Positions 7,941 through 16,455 of a stretch of DNA of 64,000 nt are shown here, piece by piece (positions within the stretch are counted from its first letter, which is position 1; each line of letters opens with the position of its first letter). The DNA is from Paenibacillus tritici (GTDB lineage: Bacteria; Bacillota; Bacilli; Paenibacillales; Paenibacillaceae). The notes beneath the pieces are model-generated. The model was not told where the DNA came from. It did not search any database and saw only the letters and a list, made by a program, of their open reading frames with translations. A program made the position numbers and the translations under genes. The stretch spans positions 372,001 through 436,000 of the forward strand of contig NZ_JABMKX010000003.1 in assembly GCF_013204885.1 (NCBI RefSeq). Reading direction: 5' to 3'.

Positions 7941-8756
7941 ATGTCCGTTGCTACGGTAAGTGTGACCTCAAGTGCTCCTTCGATCGACATCCTGATCCCT
8001 GCTATCGAAAAAGATCTCGCCACCCTTCCTTATGTGATTGATAGTCTTCGCAAGTATGTCCAGCACCCTATCAGCAATATCTATATTGTCTCGCCGAATA
8101 ACAGTAGAATCAGACAACTGTGCTCCCGCAAAAGCTGTGTTTTTGTCAATGAAACCACCGTCCTGCCGTTCACTAAAAAAGCTATCCGCTATTCCTCCAC
8201 CCGCTGGAACCGCTCAGGCTGGCTGTATCAGCAGCTGCTTAAGATGAACGGGGATCATATCTGCCGCGAGAAATATTTCCTGGTCATTGATGCGGATACG
8301 GTGCTCATTCGTCCCCATCGGTTCCGTTCCGGCGGGAAAAGCATCTTCTATTGCCGTAACTGGAGCCAGCCGGAGTATTTCCGCACCTACCGCAAGCTGC
8401 TCGGTGCCGCTGCCTCCGCCCCCAAATCTTGTGTCACCCACTATATGCTGTTCGAGTCCGCGAAGCTGGCCAGTCTCAAACGAACCATTGAAGCAAGGCA
8501 CGGAATGTCCTGGCATGCCGCCGTTATCCGCAGTATCAACAAGAAGAGACAGTTCGGCTTCTCCGAATTCGAGACCTATGCCAACTACGTGTACAGCGGA
8601 AACCGCACCGCCGTGCTGCTCAAGAACGCCAAGAATAAATCGCTGAAGATCCCGGCAGGCTCCCTGACGCAATCGCAGATTCAGAAGTATGCCGGGTCTT
8701 ACCGTTCACTCTCCTTCCATCAGCGCAAGGGATATTCTACTCCGGGCAAGCCCTAA
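7941..8756 (+). CDS. DUF6492-like, probable GT-A-type glycosyltransferase
   Basis: A 271-residue protein starting MSVATVSV at an ATG with GGAG 8 bases upstream; an ATG 14 codons earlier lacks a good site. The N-terminal strand-helix pattern (IDILIPAIEKDLATLPYVID) resembles GT-A transferases, and FLVIDADTVLIRP carries a DXD-like Asp-Ala-Asp at residues 117-119, the usual metal and nucleotide-sugar site. I recognise it as DUF6492-like with moderate confidence. Its stop is directly before the ribosome site of the GDP-mannose-forming enzyme at 8773, suggesting joint work on a surface or spore polysaccharide. Donor and acceptor are unknown. Confidence 0.72.
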   Translation: MSVATVSVTSSAPSIDILIPAIEKDLATLPYVIDSLRKYVQHPISNIYIVSPNNSRIRQLCSRKSCVFVNETTVLPFTKKAIRYSSTRWNRSGWLYQQLLKMNGDHICREKYFLVIDADTVLIRPHRFRSGGKSIFYCRNWSQPEYFRTYRKLLGAAASAPKSCVTHYMLFESAKLASLKRTIEARHGMSWHAAVIRSINKKRQFGFSEFETYANYVYSGNRTAVLLKNAKNKSLKIPAGSLTQSQIQKYAGSYRSLSFHQRKGYSTPGKP

Positions 8757-8772
8757 GGAGGCACGCAAAGTG

Positions 8773-10098
8773 ATGCATACTATCCTTCTGTGCGGCGGCT
8801 CCGGCCAGCGGCTATGGCCTCTGTCCGGCAGCATCCGCTCCAAGATGTTCCTGCAGCTGCTTCCTGCACCGGACGGGGGCACGGAGTCCATGCTCGGGCG
8901 GGTATGCCGTCAGCTCGCTCATGCCGGACTGGACGAATCCCTGCTCCTGGTAGCACACCAGGAGCAGGTCGCCCTCACACAGCGGTATACCGGAAGCCGT
9001 TATCCGGTCATCGGGGAGCCTTGCAAGCGCGGCACCTTCACTGCAGCCGCCTTGGGCGCCCTGCACTTGCTTGCTGCCGGAAAGGCACAGCCGGAGGACA
9101 TCGTCTGTATCGCTCCGGCCGATATGTTCGCGGATGACGGCTTCTTCCGCCAGTTTCACCAATTTGAAGATATCCTGGCCGCCTCGCATGCTGAGCTCCT
9201 CCTGCTTGGAACAGGGCCTGCTTATCCCTCGGAGCAATACGGCTATATCGTCCCGGCACAGGGTGACTCCGGCGTGTATGCTCCGGTATTATCTTTTGCA
9301 GAGAAGCCTGATGTGGCTGGAGCCCGGGAGCTGATGCGACAACAGGCGTTATGGAACTGCGGGGTATTCGCTTCGCGGCTGAGCTTCCTGCTGGAGCATC
9401 TGGAGAGGCTGGGGCTGCCTGCCGAATCCGCGGCATTGACCGCGTTGTATCCGGGGCTCCCGGTCCGCAGCTTCGACAAGGAAGTGGCGGAGCGCAGCAC
9501 CAGAGCTGTCGTCGTAAGACATGAAGGCGAATGGTCCGACCTGGGAAGCTGGGATACGCTGACGGACCGGCTGCCTTCACAGGTCATTGGAGAAGGCGGG
9601 CTATGGGGAGAATGCGGGAACAGTCAGCTTATTAACGAGCTGGGGATACCGCTGCATGTCATTGGTGTCCCCGGTATAGTCGCCGTAGCCAGTCCCGATG
9701 GCATCCTGATCGCCGGCAGGAAGGAAGCAAACCTCATCAAGGATATTCTGATGGAGAATTCAGCAAAGGAGATGCGGTATGGAGAAACGGGCTGGGGCAG
9801 CTATACTGTCCTTGACCGTGAGTCAGGCGGCGCCGGCCTTGTCCTTACGGTAATGCTGACCCTGCTGCTGGACCATGACATACCTGAAAGAGTCTGTCCG
9901 CATTCCGCCAAGACCTGGATGATTGTGTCCGGTCATGGAGAGGTAGCCGTGGACGGGCACACATCCGCCGCAGCTGCAGGGGGAAGCTATACCATAGCCA
10001 GGGGACAACGACATACGGTCCGTGCCTTCAGTCCAATGAAGCTTATAGAGGTGCGGATAAGTGAAGCAGGCGATGACGGGAAGGACTACGGCTGCTGA
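8773..10098 (+). CDS. manC: Mannose-1-phosphate guanylyltransferase (ManC-type, C-terminal cupin)
   Basis: A 441-residue protein predicted to make GDP-mannose from mannose 1-phosphate and GTP. The N-terminus has the nucleotidyltransferase loop LLCGGSGQRLWPLS; later come CIAPADMFADD, YGYIVP and the sugar-phosphate segment SFAEKPD. The last ~100 residues (TWMIVSGHGEVAVDG to RGQRHTVRAF) form a cupin like the isomerase half of bifunctional ManC proteins, but this copy is near the short end of that family. AAGGAGG ends 8 bases before a GTG (8770) and 11 before the ATG (8773); either may start translation. Operon with the 7941 gene. Confidence 0.85.
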   Translation: MHTILLCGGSGQRLWPLSGSIRSKMFLQLLPAPDGGTESMLGRVCRQLAHAGLDESLLLVAHQEQVALTQRYTGSRYPVIGEPCKRGTFTAAALGALHLLAAGKAQPEDIVCIAPADMFADDGFFRQFHQFEDILAASHAELLLLGTGPAYPSEQYGYIVPAQGDSGVYAPVLSFAEKPDVAGARELMRQQALWNCGVFASRLSFLLEHLERLGLPAESAALTALYPGLPVRSFDKEVAERSTRAVVVRHEGEWSDLGSWDTLTDRLPSQVIGEGGLWGECGNSQLINELGIPLHVIGVPGIVAVASPDGILIAGRKEANLIKDILMENSAKEMRYGETGWGSYTVLDRESGGAGLVLTVMLTLLLDHDIPERVCPHSAKTWMIVSGHGEVAVDGHTSAAAAGGSYTIARGQRHTVRAFSPMKLIEVRISEAGDDGKDYGC

Positions 10099-10142
10099 CA
10101 GGAAGCTCCCGGGCTTCTTCGCAGATCCCGCCTCACACTCAA

Positions 10143-10189
10143 AAGGGATACCCCAAACGCCAACCACCCGGCTGTTTGCGGTATCCCTT
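10143..10189. terminator. Bidirectional terminator-like hairpin between convergent genes
   Basis: AAGGGATACC plus CAAAC pairs with GTTTG plus GGTATCCCTT, 15 bp with one internal mismatch, between the plus-strand guanylyltransferase (ends 10098) and the minus-strand GH2 gene (ends 10256). Confidence 0.6.
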
Positions 10190-10255
10190 ATTCGCGGTGA
10201 AAGCTGTTGCCTGTCCTTAGACCATCCACTGGCGGATCGCCGGATAGTGCAGATT

Positions 10256-13200
10256 CTAGAGTGACGGCGGCAGGAACTGGAACCACTTGAAGTCAAACCG
10301 GCTGCCCGGCAGGAACAGGAAGGTGACGGTCAGGCTGCCGCTGACCGGCATGTCCAGGCTGAATTCACGCTCCGTGTAGCTGCCGCTTCCGGCGAATTCG
10401 ATCAGCTGCTTCGTTTCGCCGCCGGAACCGCTGAACAGAATCTGCAGGGTATTGCCCGCAAGCGCCGAGCGTCCGCAGATGACCAGCCGTGAGCATTCCG
10501 CTGCTCCGAAGTCCATTCCGGCAAATATAAGCGACACATTGTTGCCGATTCCCTCGACGGCATCCTCCGTAATAGTGAAGGTATCCCCGTAGACCGCAGT
10601 GTTGTCCAGGGCATTCAGACGCTCGAATGCCTTAGGCTTACGTACAAACGAGAAGCCCTTCAGATGAATCTTCTTGCGCACCACGAAGGACAGAGAGGTG
10701 ATGCCCGTCAGCCGTCTGGGAAGCGTATAATGCTCTTCCTGATATACATTCCAGCGGGATGGCTTCTGGTAAGTCACAGTGGTGAGCCGCTCGGCACCAG
10801 GCGTACCGGGTATACCTTCCCATATCTCCATCGGAAATTCCTGATCATCGAGCGAGAAGACCGGCAGAATGATCTCATCGGCTCCATAATCCCCGAAGTC
10901 GATCCGTTCGAAGCAGATCCGGCTCTCCCCTTCGCGGGCCGTGGCGACCCCCCGTTCATTGCCGTTGGTCAGATTCCGGCTATGGCCGCTGCTGAACCCG
11001 GAGGAGACAAATTCATACGGATTCAGATAGGCCTGACCCAGTCCGGTCAGCTTGAATTCCATTTGTGAATAGAGCCGTATCCCGTCAGCGCCATTGGCTG
11101 TTCCGCAGCGGATATACACCTCTCCGTCTCCCAAGGCCGTAATTACCGCCTCATGCCCATTCGTCTCAATCGTGGCAATATTGGCATCAATCCCGGCGGC
11201 ATTGGTAATCCGCCACTCGACATCTTGCCACGAGGCACCCTGCGGATGAAGCCTGACGCGGACCGGAAGCGACGGCTGCTCCGGCGTCAGAACATTGCCT
11301 CCGGGACAGATAATCTCCAGCTTGCGGACCGGGATCTCTCTATCCCGGCCGCTCTCCGGATACCCGGATACAGCATCCGCCTCCAGCGGGTTATACGCAT
11401 ACAGATACAGCTCATCTTCGGCGGCCGTTCCCGGCGCTGGAAGCACCGATTGTAGGGTAAGCTCAGCAGAAGCCAGATTCTCAGAAGCTGCCCGCAGGGT
11501 AATCATACCGGCATCCAGTGTTCCGGCAATCACTGCCAGCAGCTTACCGCTGAACAACCGGCGGTTTACTCCCTTGTAGGAATCATAGTCCGTGCTGTCC
11601 CCGTTATCCAGGCCAATCAGCCGTCCCGGACCTTCAATACTGAGATGAACCCGGTTATTGGCATTCGCTACCGGGCGCCCCTCCTGGTCCAGTGTGCTGA
11701 TCGTTACAAAGATAAGATCCGTGCCGTCTGCTGTGATTACCCGCTTGTCGGGAGCAAGAACAAGCGAAGCCGCATCTCCGAAAGAGGAGATTTGCTCTAC
11801 AGCAACGATCTCCCCCTGCTCATCATAAGCCACCGCCCGCAGGATACCGTCCGCGTAAGGCAGCTGCCATTCTCCAAGCAGCTTGTGTCCGCGGGCATGA
11901 TCGATCTCCACAATGCCCTGCGAGATTTCATTCATGAACAGCTCCATACGGGGAGCATTGGAACAGACACGCACATCAATCAGCTGGCCCGGGGAGAAAT
12001 CCCAGTACGGGAAGATATGAATCATCGGATGATTACGGTAATCTGTCCATTCCGCCTGATAGATGTAGTAGGAATCCTTAGGGAAACCGGCGGTATCCAG
12101 CTGCCCGAAATACGAATTCTTGGTGTGATACGGAGTAGGCTCCCCGATATAGTCAAAGCCTGTCCAGAGAAACTGCCCCAGCGAGAAGCCCGCATCCCGG
12201 TCAGCGGTGATGCAAGCCTCTGTACTCTTGGCCCCCCAGCTGGTCGAGCTATTCCCGAGGGAAGAGCACTGCTGGTCATCATCGGCCAGCACAGACTGGG
12301 CCAGCGGGAAATGGTAGATTCCCCGGCTCTGCACCGTCGAACAGGTCTCACTGCCGTAGATGATCCAGTCCGGATGCTCTTTGTGATGCTGCCCGTAATA
12401 TTTCTCCGCGTAGTTATAGCCTGCCACCTTAACGATATCTGCGCATCGCTGCGCATTCTCCCAGGGCATATAGTTCGAGCCGATGGTAACAAACGCATTG
12501 CGCTGCGGATCATGGGCCAGCACCTCAGCCTGCAGCTCCCGGGTAAGCTCCTGGCCCCGGCTGTCTGCGTGAGTGTCATAGATCTCATTGCCGATACTCC
12601 ACATCAGCAGGCTAGGACGGTTCCGGTCGCGACGCACCCAGCTGGCAACATCAAGCTTCCACCACTGCGGGTAGAACCGTGCGTAATCATAAGGCGTTTT
12701 GCTGCGCTCCCACATATCGAAGGCTTCCGACACGATCAGCAGCCCCATTTCATCGGCCAGCTCCATAAGCTCTACAGCCGGCATATTATGCGCGGTACGG
12801 ATGGCGTTGACTCCCATCTCCTGCAGCAGGACGAGCTGGCGGCGCAGAGCCGCCCTGTTCACGGCAGCCCCCAGAGCGCCCAGATCATGATGCTGGCAGA
12901 CTCCGTTTATTTTGACATGACGACCGTTGAGGAAGAAGCCCCTCTCACTGTCCAGTTCCAGGGTCCGGAAGCCGAAGCGCTCCTTCTCCGTTTCAATGAC
13001 CTCATCTTCTGCGAGCAGCTCCGATTGCAGGCTATAGAGATTGGGACTGCAAATATCCCATAACAAGGGCTGATCCACCGTCAGACGGCTCTGGCTATGT
13101 ACGGTTAGCCCCTCCTGCACAGGCACCTCCGTGGTATGCCCGGCAATTACCGCTCCTTGCGCATCCAGAAGGCTGTGCCGCAGCTTCAGCCTCGTACCCT

Positions 13201-13747
13201 GTGCCGCAGCTTCTTCAGAGAGATGCAGCTCCGCATCTACATCCACTATCCAGGACCCGCTCGCTCCTGCTCTGGCAACAATATAAATCCCGTCAGCGGC
13301 GATACGGGTCTTCGGCGTCGTCTTGAGCCAGACCGGCCGGTAGATTCCGGCCCCGGAGTACCAGCGGGAATTGGGGGCTTCGTGAATCACACGCATATAG
13401 ATCTCATTCTCTCCCGCTATCAGGTACGGGGTAATGTCAAATTCAAAGGTAGAATATCCGTATTTCCACTCCCCCGCCGCCTGCCCGTTCACATATAGTG
13501 TCGAGTTCATATACACTCCCTCAAAACGCAGGGACACCAGCTCATCATCAGGCACTTCATCGAAGCGGAGGCTGGTGCGGTACCAGCCCTCTCCGTTCTC
13601 ATAGAGGTTCCGGGTATCATAGATCAGCCAGTCATGCGGCAGCGTAACCGGCATCCATCCGTTATCTGCTGCGGCCTCCGCGAGCCCAGTATGAAGCGGC
13701 TGCTTGCAGAACTGCCAATTGTTGCTAAGTTTCTTCCTTATACTCAT
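10256..13747 (-). CDS. Glycoside hydrolase family 2 protein (beta-galactosidase-like), 1163 residues
   Basis: A large GH2 retaining glycosidase. Order: sugar-binding jelly roll (about 1-150), Ig-like domain (~150-260), TIM barrel (~265-590), then further beta domains; the last ~250 residues look like an added carbohydrate-binding region. The acid/base is Glu388 in LLMWSIGNEIYD and the nucleophile Glu467 in WIIYGSETCS. There is no signal peptide, so it acts in the cytosol. GGAGGAAG precedes the ATG, and the gene lies 36 bases after the solute-binding lipoprotein gene in one operon. Beta-galactosidase is most likely, but beta-glucuronidase or another GH2 activity cannot be excluded. Confidence 0.9.
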   Translation of the reverse strand: MSIRKKLSNNWQFCKQPLHTGLAEAAADNGWMPVTLPHDWLIYDTRNLYENGEGWYRTSLRFDEVPDDELVSLRFEGVYMNSTLYVNGQAAGEWKYGYSTFEFDITPYLIAGENEIYMRVIHEAPNSRWYSGAGIYRPVWLKTTPKTRIAADGIYIVARAGASGSWIVDVDAELHLSEEAAAQGTRLKLRHSLLDAQGAVIAGHTTEVPVQEGLTVHSQSRLTVDQPLLWDICSPNLYSLQSELLAEDEVIETEKERFGFRTLELDSERGFFLNGRHVKINGVCQHHDLGALGAAVNRAALRRQLVLLQEMGVNAIRTAHNMPAVELMELADEMGLLIVSEAFDMWERSKTPYDYARFYPQWWKLDVASWVRRDRNRPSLLMWSIGNEIYDTHADSRGQELTRELQAEVLAHDPQRNAFVTIGSNYMPWENAQRCADIVKVAGYNYAEKYYGQHHKEHPDWIIYGSETCSTVQSRGIYHFPLAQSVLADDDQQCSSLGNSSTSWGAKSTEACITADRDAGFSLGQFLWTGFDYIGEPTPYHTKNSYFGQLDTAGFPKDSYYIYQAEWTDYRNHPMIHIFPYWDFSPGQLIDVRVCSNAPRMELFMNEISQGIVEIDHARGHKLLGEWQLPYADGILRAVAYDEQGEIVAVEQISSFGDAASLVLAPDKRVITADGTDLIFVTISTLDQEGRPVANANNRVHLSIEGPGRLIGLDNGDSTDYDSYKGVNRRLFSGKLLAVIAGTLDAGMITLRAASENLASAELTLQSVLPAPGTAAEDELYLYAYNPLEADAVSGYPESGRDREIPVRKLEIICPGGNVLTPEQPSLPVRVRLHPQGASWQDVEWRITNAAGIDANIATIETNGHEAVITALGDGEVYIRCGTANGADGIRLYSQMEFKLTGLGQAYLNPYEFVSSGFSSGHSRNLTNGNERGVATAREGESRICFERIDFGDYGADEIILPVFSLDDQEFPMEIWEGIPGTPGAERLTTVTYQKPSRWNVYQEEHYTLPRRLTGITSLSFVVRKKIHLKGFSFVRKPKAFERLNALDNTAVYGDTFTITEDAVEGIGNNVSLIFAGMDFGAAECSRLVICGRSALAGNTLQILFSGSGGETKQLIEFAGSGSYTEREFSLDMPVSGSLTVTFLFLPGSRFDFKWFQFLPPSL

Positions 13748-13783
13748 TGCTGTGCTTCCTCCTCTGGATTCCCATAGCCGGGC

Positions 13784-15379
13784 TTAGCGGTTCAAATAAC
13801 GTTCATAGGCGGCTTGCTGGATTTCAAGTGCCCGTCCGATGCCCAGATCCTTCATCTGCTGAACATACTTGTCATAATGGTCTATGGAATCCATGCCCAG
13901 GATGATCTTGAGTTCGGTTTCCTTCACAAAAGTATGGATGTCGTTCATTATACTGCTCATCTCATCCGCTTCTTCGGCAGTCGGCGTTACGGGAGGCAGC
14001 AGGTGGCTCTCATGATTGGTCTGCTTCCAGATGCCGATGGATTCGGTTGTTGCCGGATATTTGGCCGGGAGGTTATTGTCCTGCTGGATCATCGGGAAGT
14101 TGGTGCCGTGCGAATATTGCGTCATGACCTGGTCGCTGCCCAGCCCGTCCGGATTCTTGACCACAAGATCGGTATAGACAGGCTTGCCGTCCTCCAGCGT
14201 ATACGTAATGCCTTCAATCCCATACGTATTCAGCATGCTGCCTTCCCTGGTAAAAGCATAATCCAGCCAGCGCATAGCGGCCTCGGGATGCCGGGTTGTA
14301 GCCGAGATGGCCGCAGAGCTGGTCCCGGCATAAGCATTATCCAGCTGGCCGAACTCCGGAAGTCCGCCTTTGACAGCAGAGGGGTAGGGAGCAGCCGCGA
14401 AATCTGCCTCTGGATCACCGGCCTGCACGGCCGAATTGTATTTCTCAATATAGTACTGCCAGCCGATCGTTGCCCCGCTGACACCCGAAGTCATCTTCTT
14501 ATCAACGGTAGCTGCATCAATCGAGGCGAAATCCTTGTCAATCAGCCCTTCCCGGTACCACTGGCTCATCGTGTTCAGGTACTCCTTGTAACCCGGCTCC
14601 AGATAACCGTAGACCACTTTTCCGTCGTTGACGTAGAAGTTCCCCATTACACCGAAGGCCCCGGCGAACCCGCCGGTCCGTTCCCCCAGGAACATGGTGC
14701 GTAAGGTTAAGGGGGATGCGGCCTGTTTCTTTTCTTTAAAAGCAGTCAGCACAGTATGCCATTCCTCAATCGTCTCCGGGAGGCTGAGATTCAGCTCATC
14801 GAGCCAATCCCTGCGGATAATCGGCCCGCCGTAGACCCTCCCAATCTCCGAGCGGATGAACGGGAAGGCGTAGTAGGTGCCGTCATCGGTTTTGATCATT
14901 TTGTCGATATCCGGGTTCTCCTGAAGGGTCCGCTTCAGATTAGGAGCATACTGGTCAATCAGATCATTGAGCTTCAGAATATAACCCTGCTCCACAGCTT
15001 GATCCGGACCGCCCGGGTATTGCAGCCAGGTATTGAGGAAAATATCCGGCAGCTCGCCCGATGCCAGCAGCAGACTGAATTTCTGGTCGGTCATGGGTGC
15101 TCCGCCAAGCTGCCGGATGGAGATGCCTGTGCGCTTCTCATATTCTTCATCAACCGGCAGGCGCTCCGGCGTGCCTCCCGGCTGTTCGTTCATATATGTC
15201 AGCTCCAATCCGCCCGGCACCGGATAAGTGAAACCGCCGGCGGCTTCACGCGAAGCAGACGTATTCCCGGCAGGAGAGCTTGGAGCGCTGTCAAGGTTCC
15301 TGGGGCTGCTGCAGCCTGCGGCAAGCAAGGCGAGACCCAGCAGAGCAGCAAGCGGCTTGTTCCATCTCAATGATGTCAT
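13784..15379 (-). CDS. Extracellular solute-binding lipoprotein (LplA-like), orphan
   Basis: A 531-residue binding protein. The frame extends upstream to 15466, but the ATG at 15379 has GGAGGT about 10 bases before it and starts the signal peptide MTSLRWNKPLAALLG, with lipobox LAAGC near residue 22. The body (WLQYPGGPDQAVEQGYILKL, LIDQYAPNLKR, YAFPFIRSEIG) matches large LplA-like binding proteins of sugar importers. No permease genes adjoin, so it must use permeases from elsewhere or be a remnant of a larger locus. It leads the operon with the GH2 gene, suggesting its ligand is the oligosaccharide that enzyme cuts. Confidence 0.9.
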   Translation of the reverse strand: MTSLRWNKPLAALLGLALLAAGCSSPRNLDSAPSSPAGNTSASREAAGGFTYPVPGGLELTYMNEQPGGTPERLPVDEEYEKRTGISIRQLGGAPMTDQKFSLLLASGELPDIFLNTWLQYPGGPDQAVEQGYILKLNDLIDQYAPNLKRTLQENPDIDKMIKTDDGTYYAFPFIRSEIGRVYGGPIIRRDWLDELNLSLPETIEEWHTVLTAFKEKKQAASPLTLRTMFLGERTGGFAGAFGVMGNFYVNDGKVVYGYLEPGYKEYLNTMSQWYREGLIDKDFASIDAATVDKKMTSGVSGATIGWQYYIEKYNSAVQAGDPEADFAAAPYPSAVKGGLPEFGQLDNAYAGTSSAAISATTRHPEAAMRWLDYAFTREGSMLNTYGIEGITYTLEDGKPVYTDLVVKNPDGLGSDQVMTQYSHGTNFPMIQQDNNLPAKYPATTESIGIWKQTNHESHLLPPVTPTAEEADEMSSIMNDIHTFVKETELKIILGMDSIDHYDKYVQQMKDLGIGRALEIQQAAYERYLNR

Positions 15380-15521
15380 CAATGATAAGACCTCCGTAAT
15401 AAGGTTAGTCTGAGGACTTGGTGCCTCTCCAATGTAAGCTGAATCTGGTAACCATTCAATATTCAAAATGGGGAATTGATGGTCAAAAACGCAAAAAGGC
15501 GGACAGCAGCAGAATATACAA

Positions 15522-15585
15522 AACCTCTTTGCCGGCCGGAGAGCCGCAGGGAGCTTCCCCGGGCCTTCTTACCTTCAAAGAGGTT
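15522..15585 (-). terminator. Terminator-like hairpin after the NIF3-like gene
   Basis: AACCTCTTTG (15522-15531) pairs with CAAAGAGGTT (15576-15585) over 10 bp around a GC-rich inner region. On the minus strand it is followed by TTTGTATATT. It lies 7 bases after the stop at 15592 and separates that gene from the solute-binding gene at 15379. Confidence 0.6.
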
Positions 15586-15591
15586 CTGTTG

Positions 15592-16386
15592 CTATACCAT
15601 ATGAAAAACGGGCTGAACCGGAATGAAATGTACCGGCACGCCGGGATACCGCAAGGCCAGCCGCTCTGCCAGCAGCTTCATCCCCGGCGCTTCACTCTCG
15701 GCGTGGCCCAGCATAATCAGCGCCCTGTCCCGGCCCTGCCGGAGTGCATCCCGGATATACTCGGGGGTCTCCCACTCCGGGCCTTCTCCGGCGATAACCA
15801 GGTCGAGCGACTCCTGCTCATACAGCGGGATTGTCGATGCACCGCCGCCACGGTAGCCGACCAGCACGCCTACCCTGCTGCACCGGGCAGACAGATTACC
15901 GGCCGCACGGATATAAGGAATATGCAGTTTGCTTTTCAGATATCCGGCGATCTCTGATACCGTCATCCCGGGAATGGAGAGAATCGACACATGGGGCAGA
16001 TTCCGCTCCACATACGGCTCCCATTCCAGCTCCCGCAGCAGCCCTTCCATAATCCCGTCCGGTGTATAACGGTGCACATAGTCATGGAAGCGGTAGATCC
16101 CTATCCCGGAACCTGCAATCAATGCCGATTTCTGCCGGAAGACAGAATCATTCTCCAGCCCTTCGCGCCGGTCCTGATGACTATAATACACACCTTCATG
16201 CGTAATAATCAGATTGGCGCCAAGTGTAAGCGCCTGCTCAATGACCTCGTGGGAAGCGGAGAAGGCGGTCACAATCCCCAGCACTTCCGTCTCGGGGGCA
16301 CCCGGCTCCAGCTTGTCTACAGTATTGTGCGGCTCCGGGATCCCTGCTTCTAAATGCCTGATAACCTCTCCGAAGGTCAGTGTCAT
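15592..16386 (-). CDS. NIF3-like dinuclear metal-centre protein
   Basis: A 264-residue NIF3/YqfO/DUF34-family protein. Family signs are the N-terminal part with TVDKLEPGAPETEVLGIVTA, the metal-ligand segment ANLIITHEGVYYSHQD, and the C-terminal VIAGEGPEWET and LIMLGHAESEAPGMKLLAE. The family binds two metal ions in a toroidal hexamer; its general function is unsettled. The ATG at 16386 has AGGAGG 5 bases before it and gives MTLTFGEVIRHLEAG; an alternative ATG at 16434 would add 16 residues. It follows the alpha-glucuronidase gene by about 70 bases (or ~20), so it is probably cotranscribed, an unexpected partner. Confidence 0.85.
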   Translation of the reverse strand: MTLTFGEVIRHLEAGIPEPHNTVDKLEPGAPETEVLGIVTAFSASHEVIEQALTLGANLIITHEGVYYSHQDRREGLENDSVFRQKSALIAGSGIGIYRFHDYVHRYTPDGIMEGLLRELEWEPYVERNLPHVSILSIPGMTVSEIAGYLKSKLHIPYIRAAGNLSARCSRVGVLVGYRGGGASTIPLYEQESLDLVIAGEGPEWETPEYIRDALRQGRDRALIMLGHAESEAPGMKLLAERLALRYPGVPVHFIPVQPVFHMV

Positions 16387-16455
16387 GCTTCCCTCCTCAC
16401 GACCGGGGTACACAGTCTGTATGATCTTGTTCATGTCCCTTACCCTCTCAGGTGA

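Noticed and set aside
11645-13063. Long plus-strand open frame of 472 codons
   Set aside because: It lies wholly antisense to the GH2 gene, whose catalytic motifs are intact; such shadows are expected in GC-rich coding DNA.
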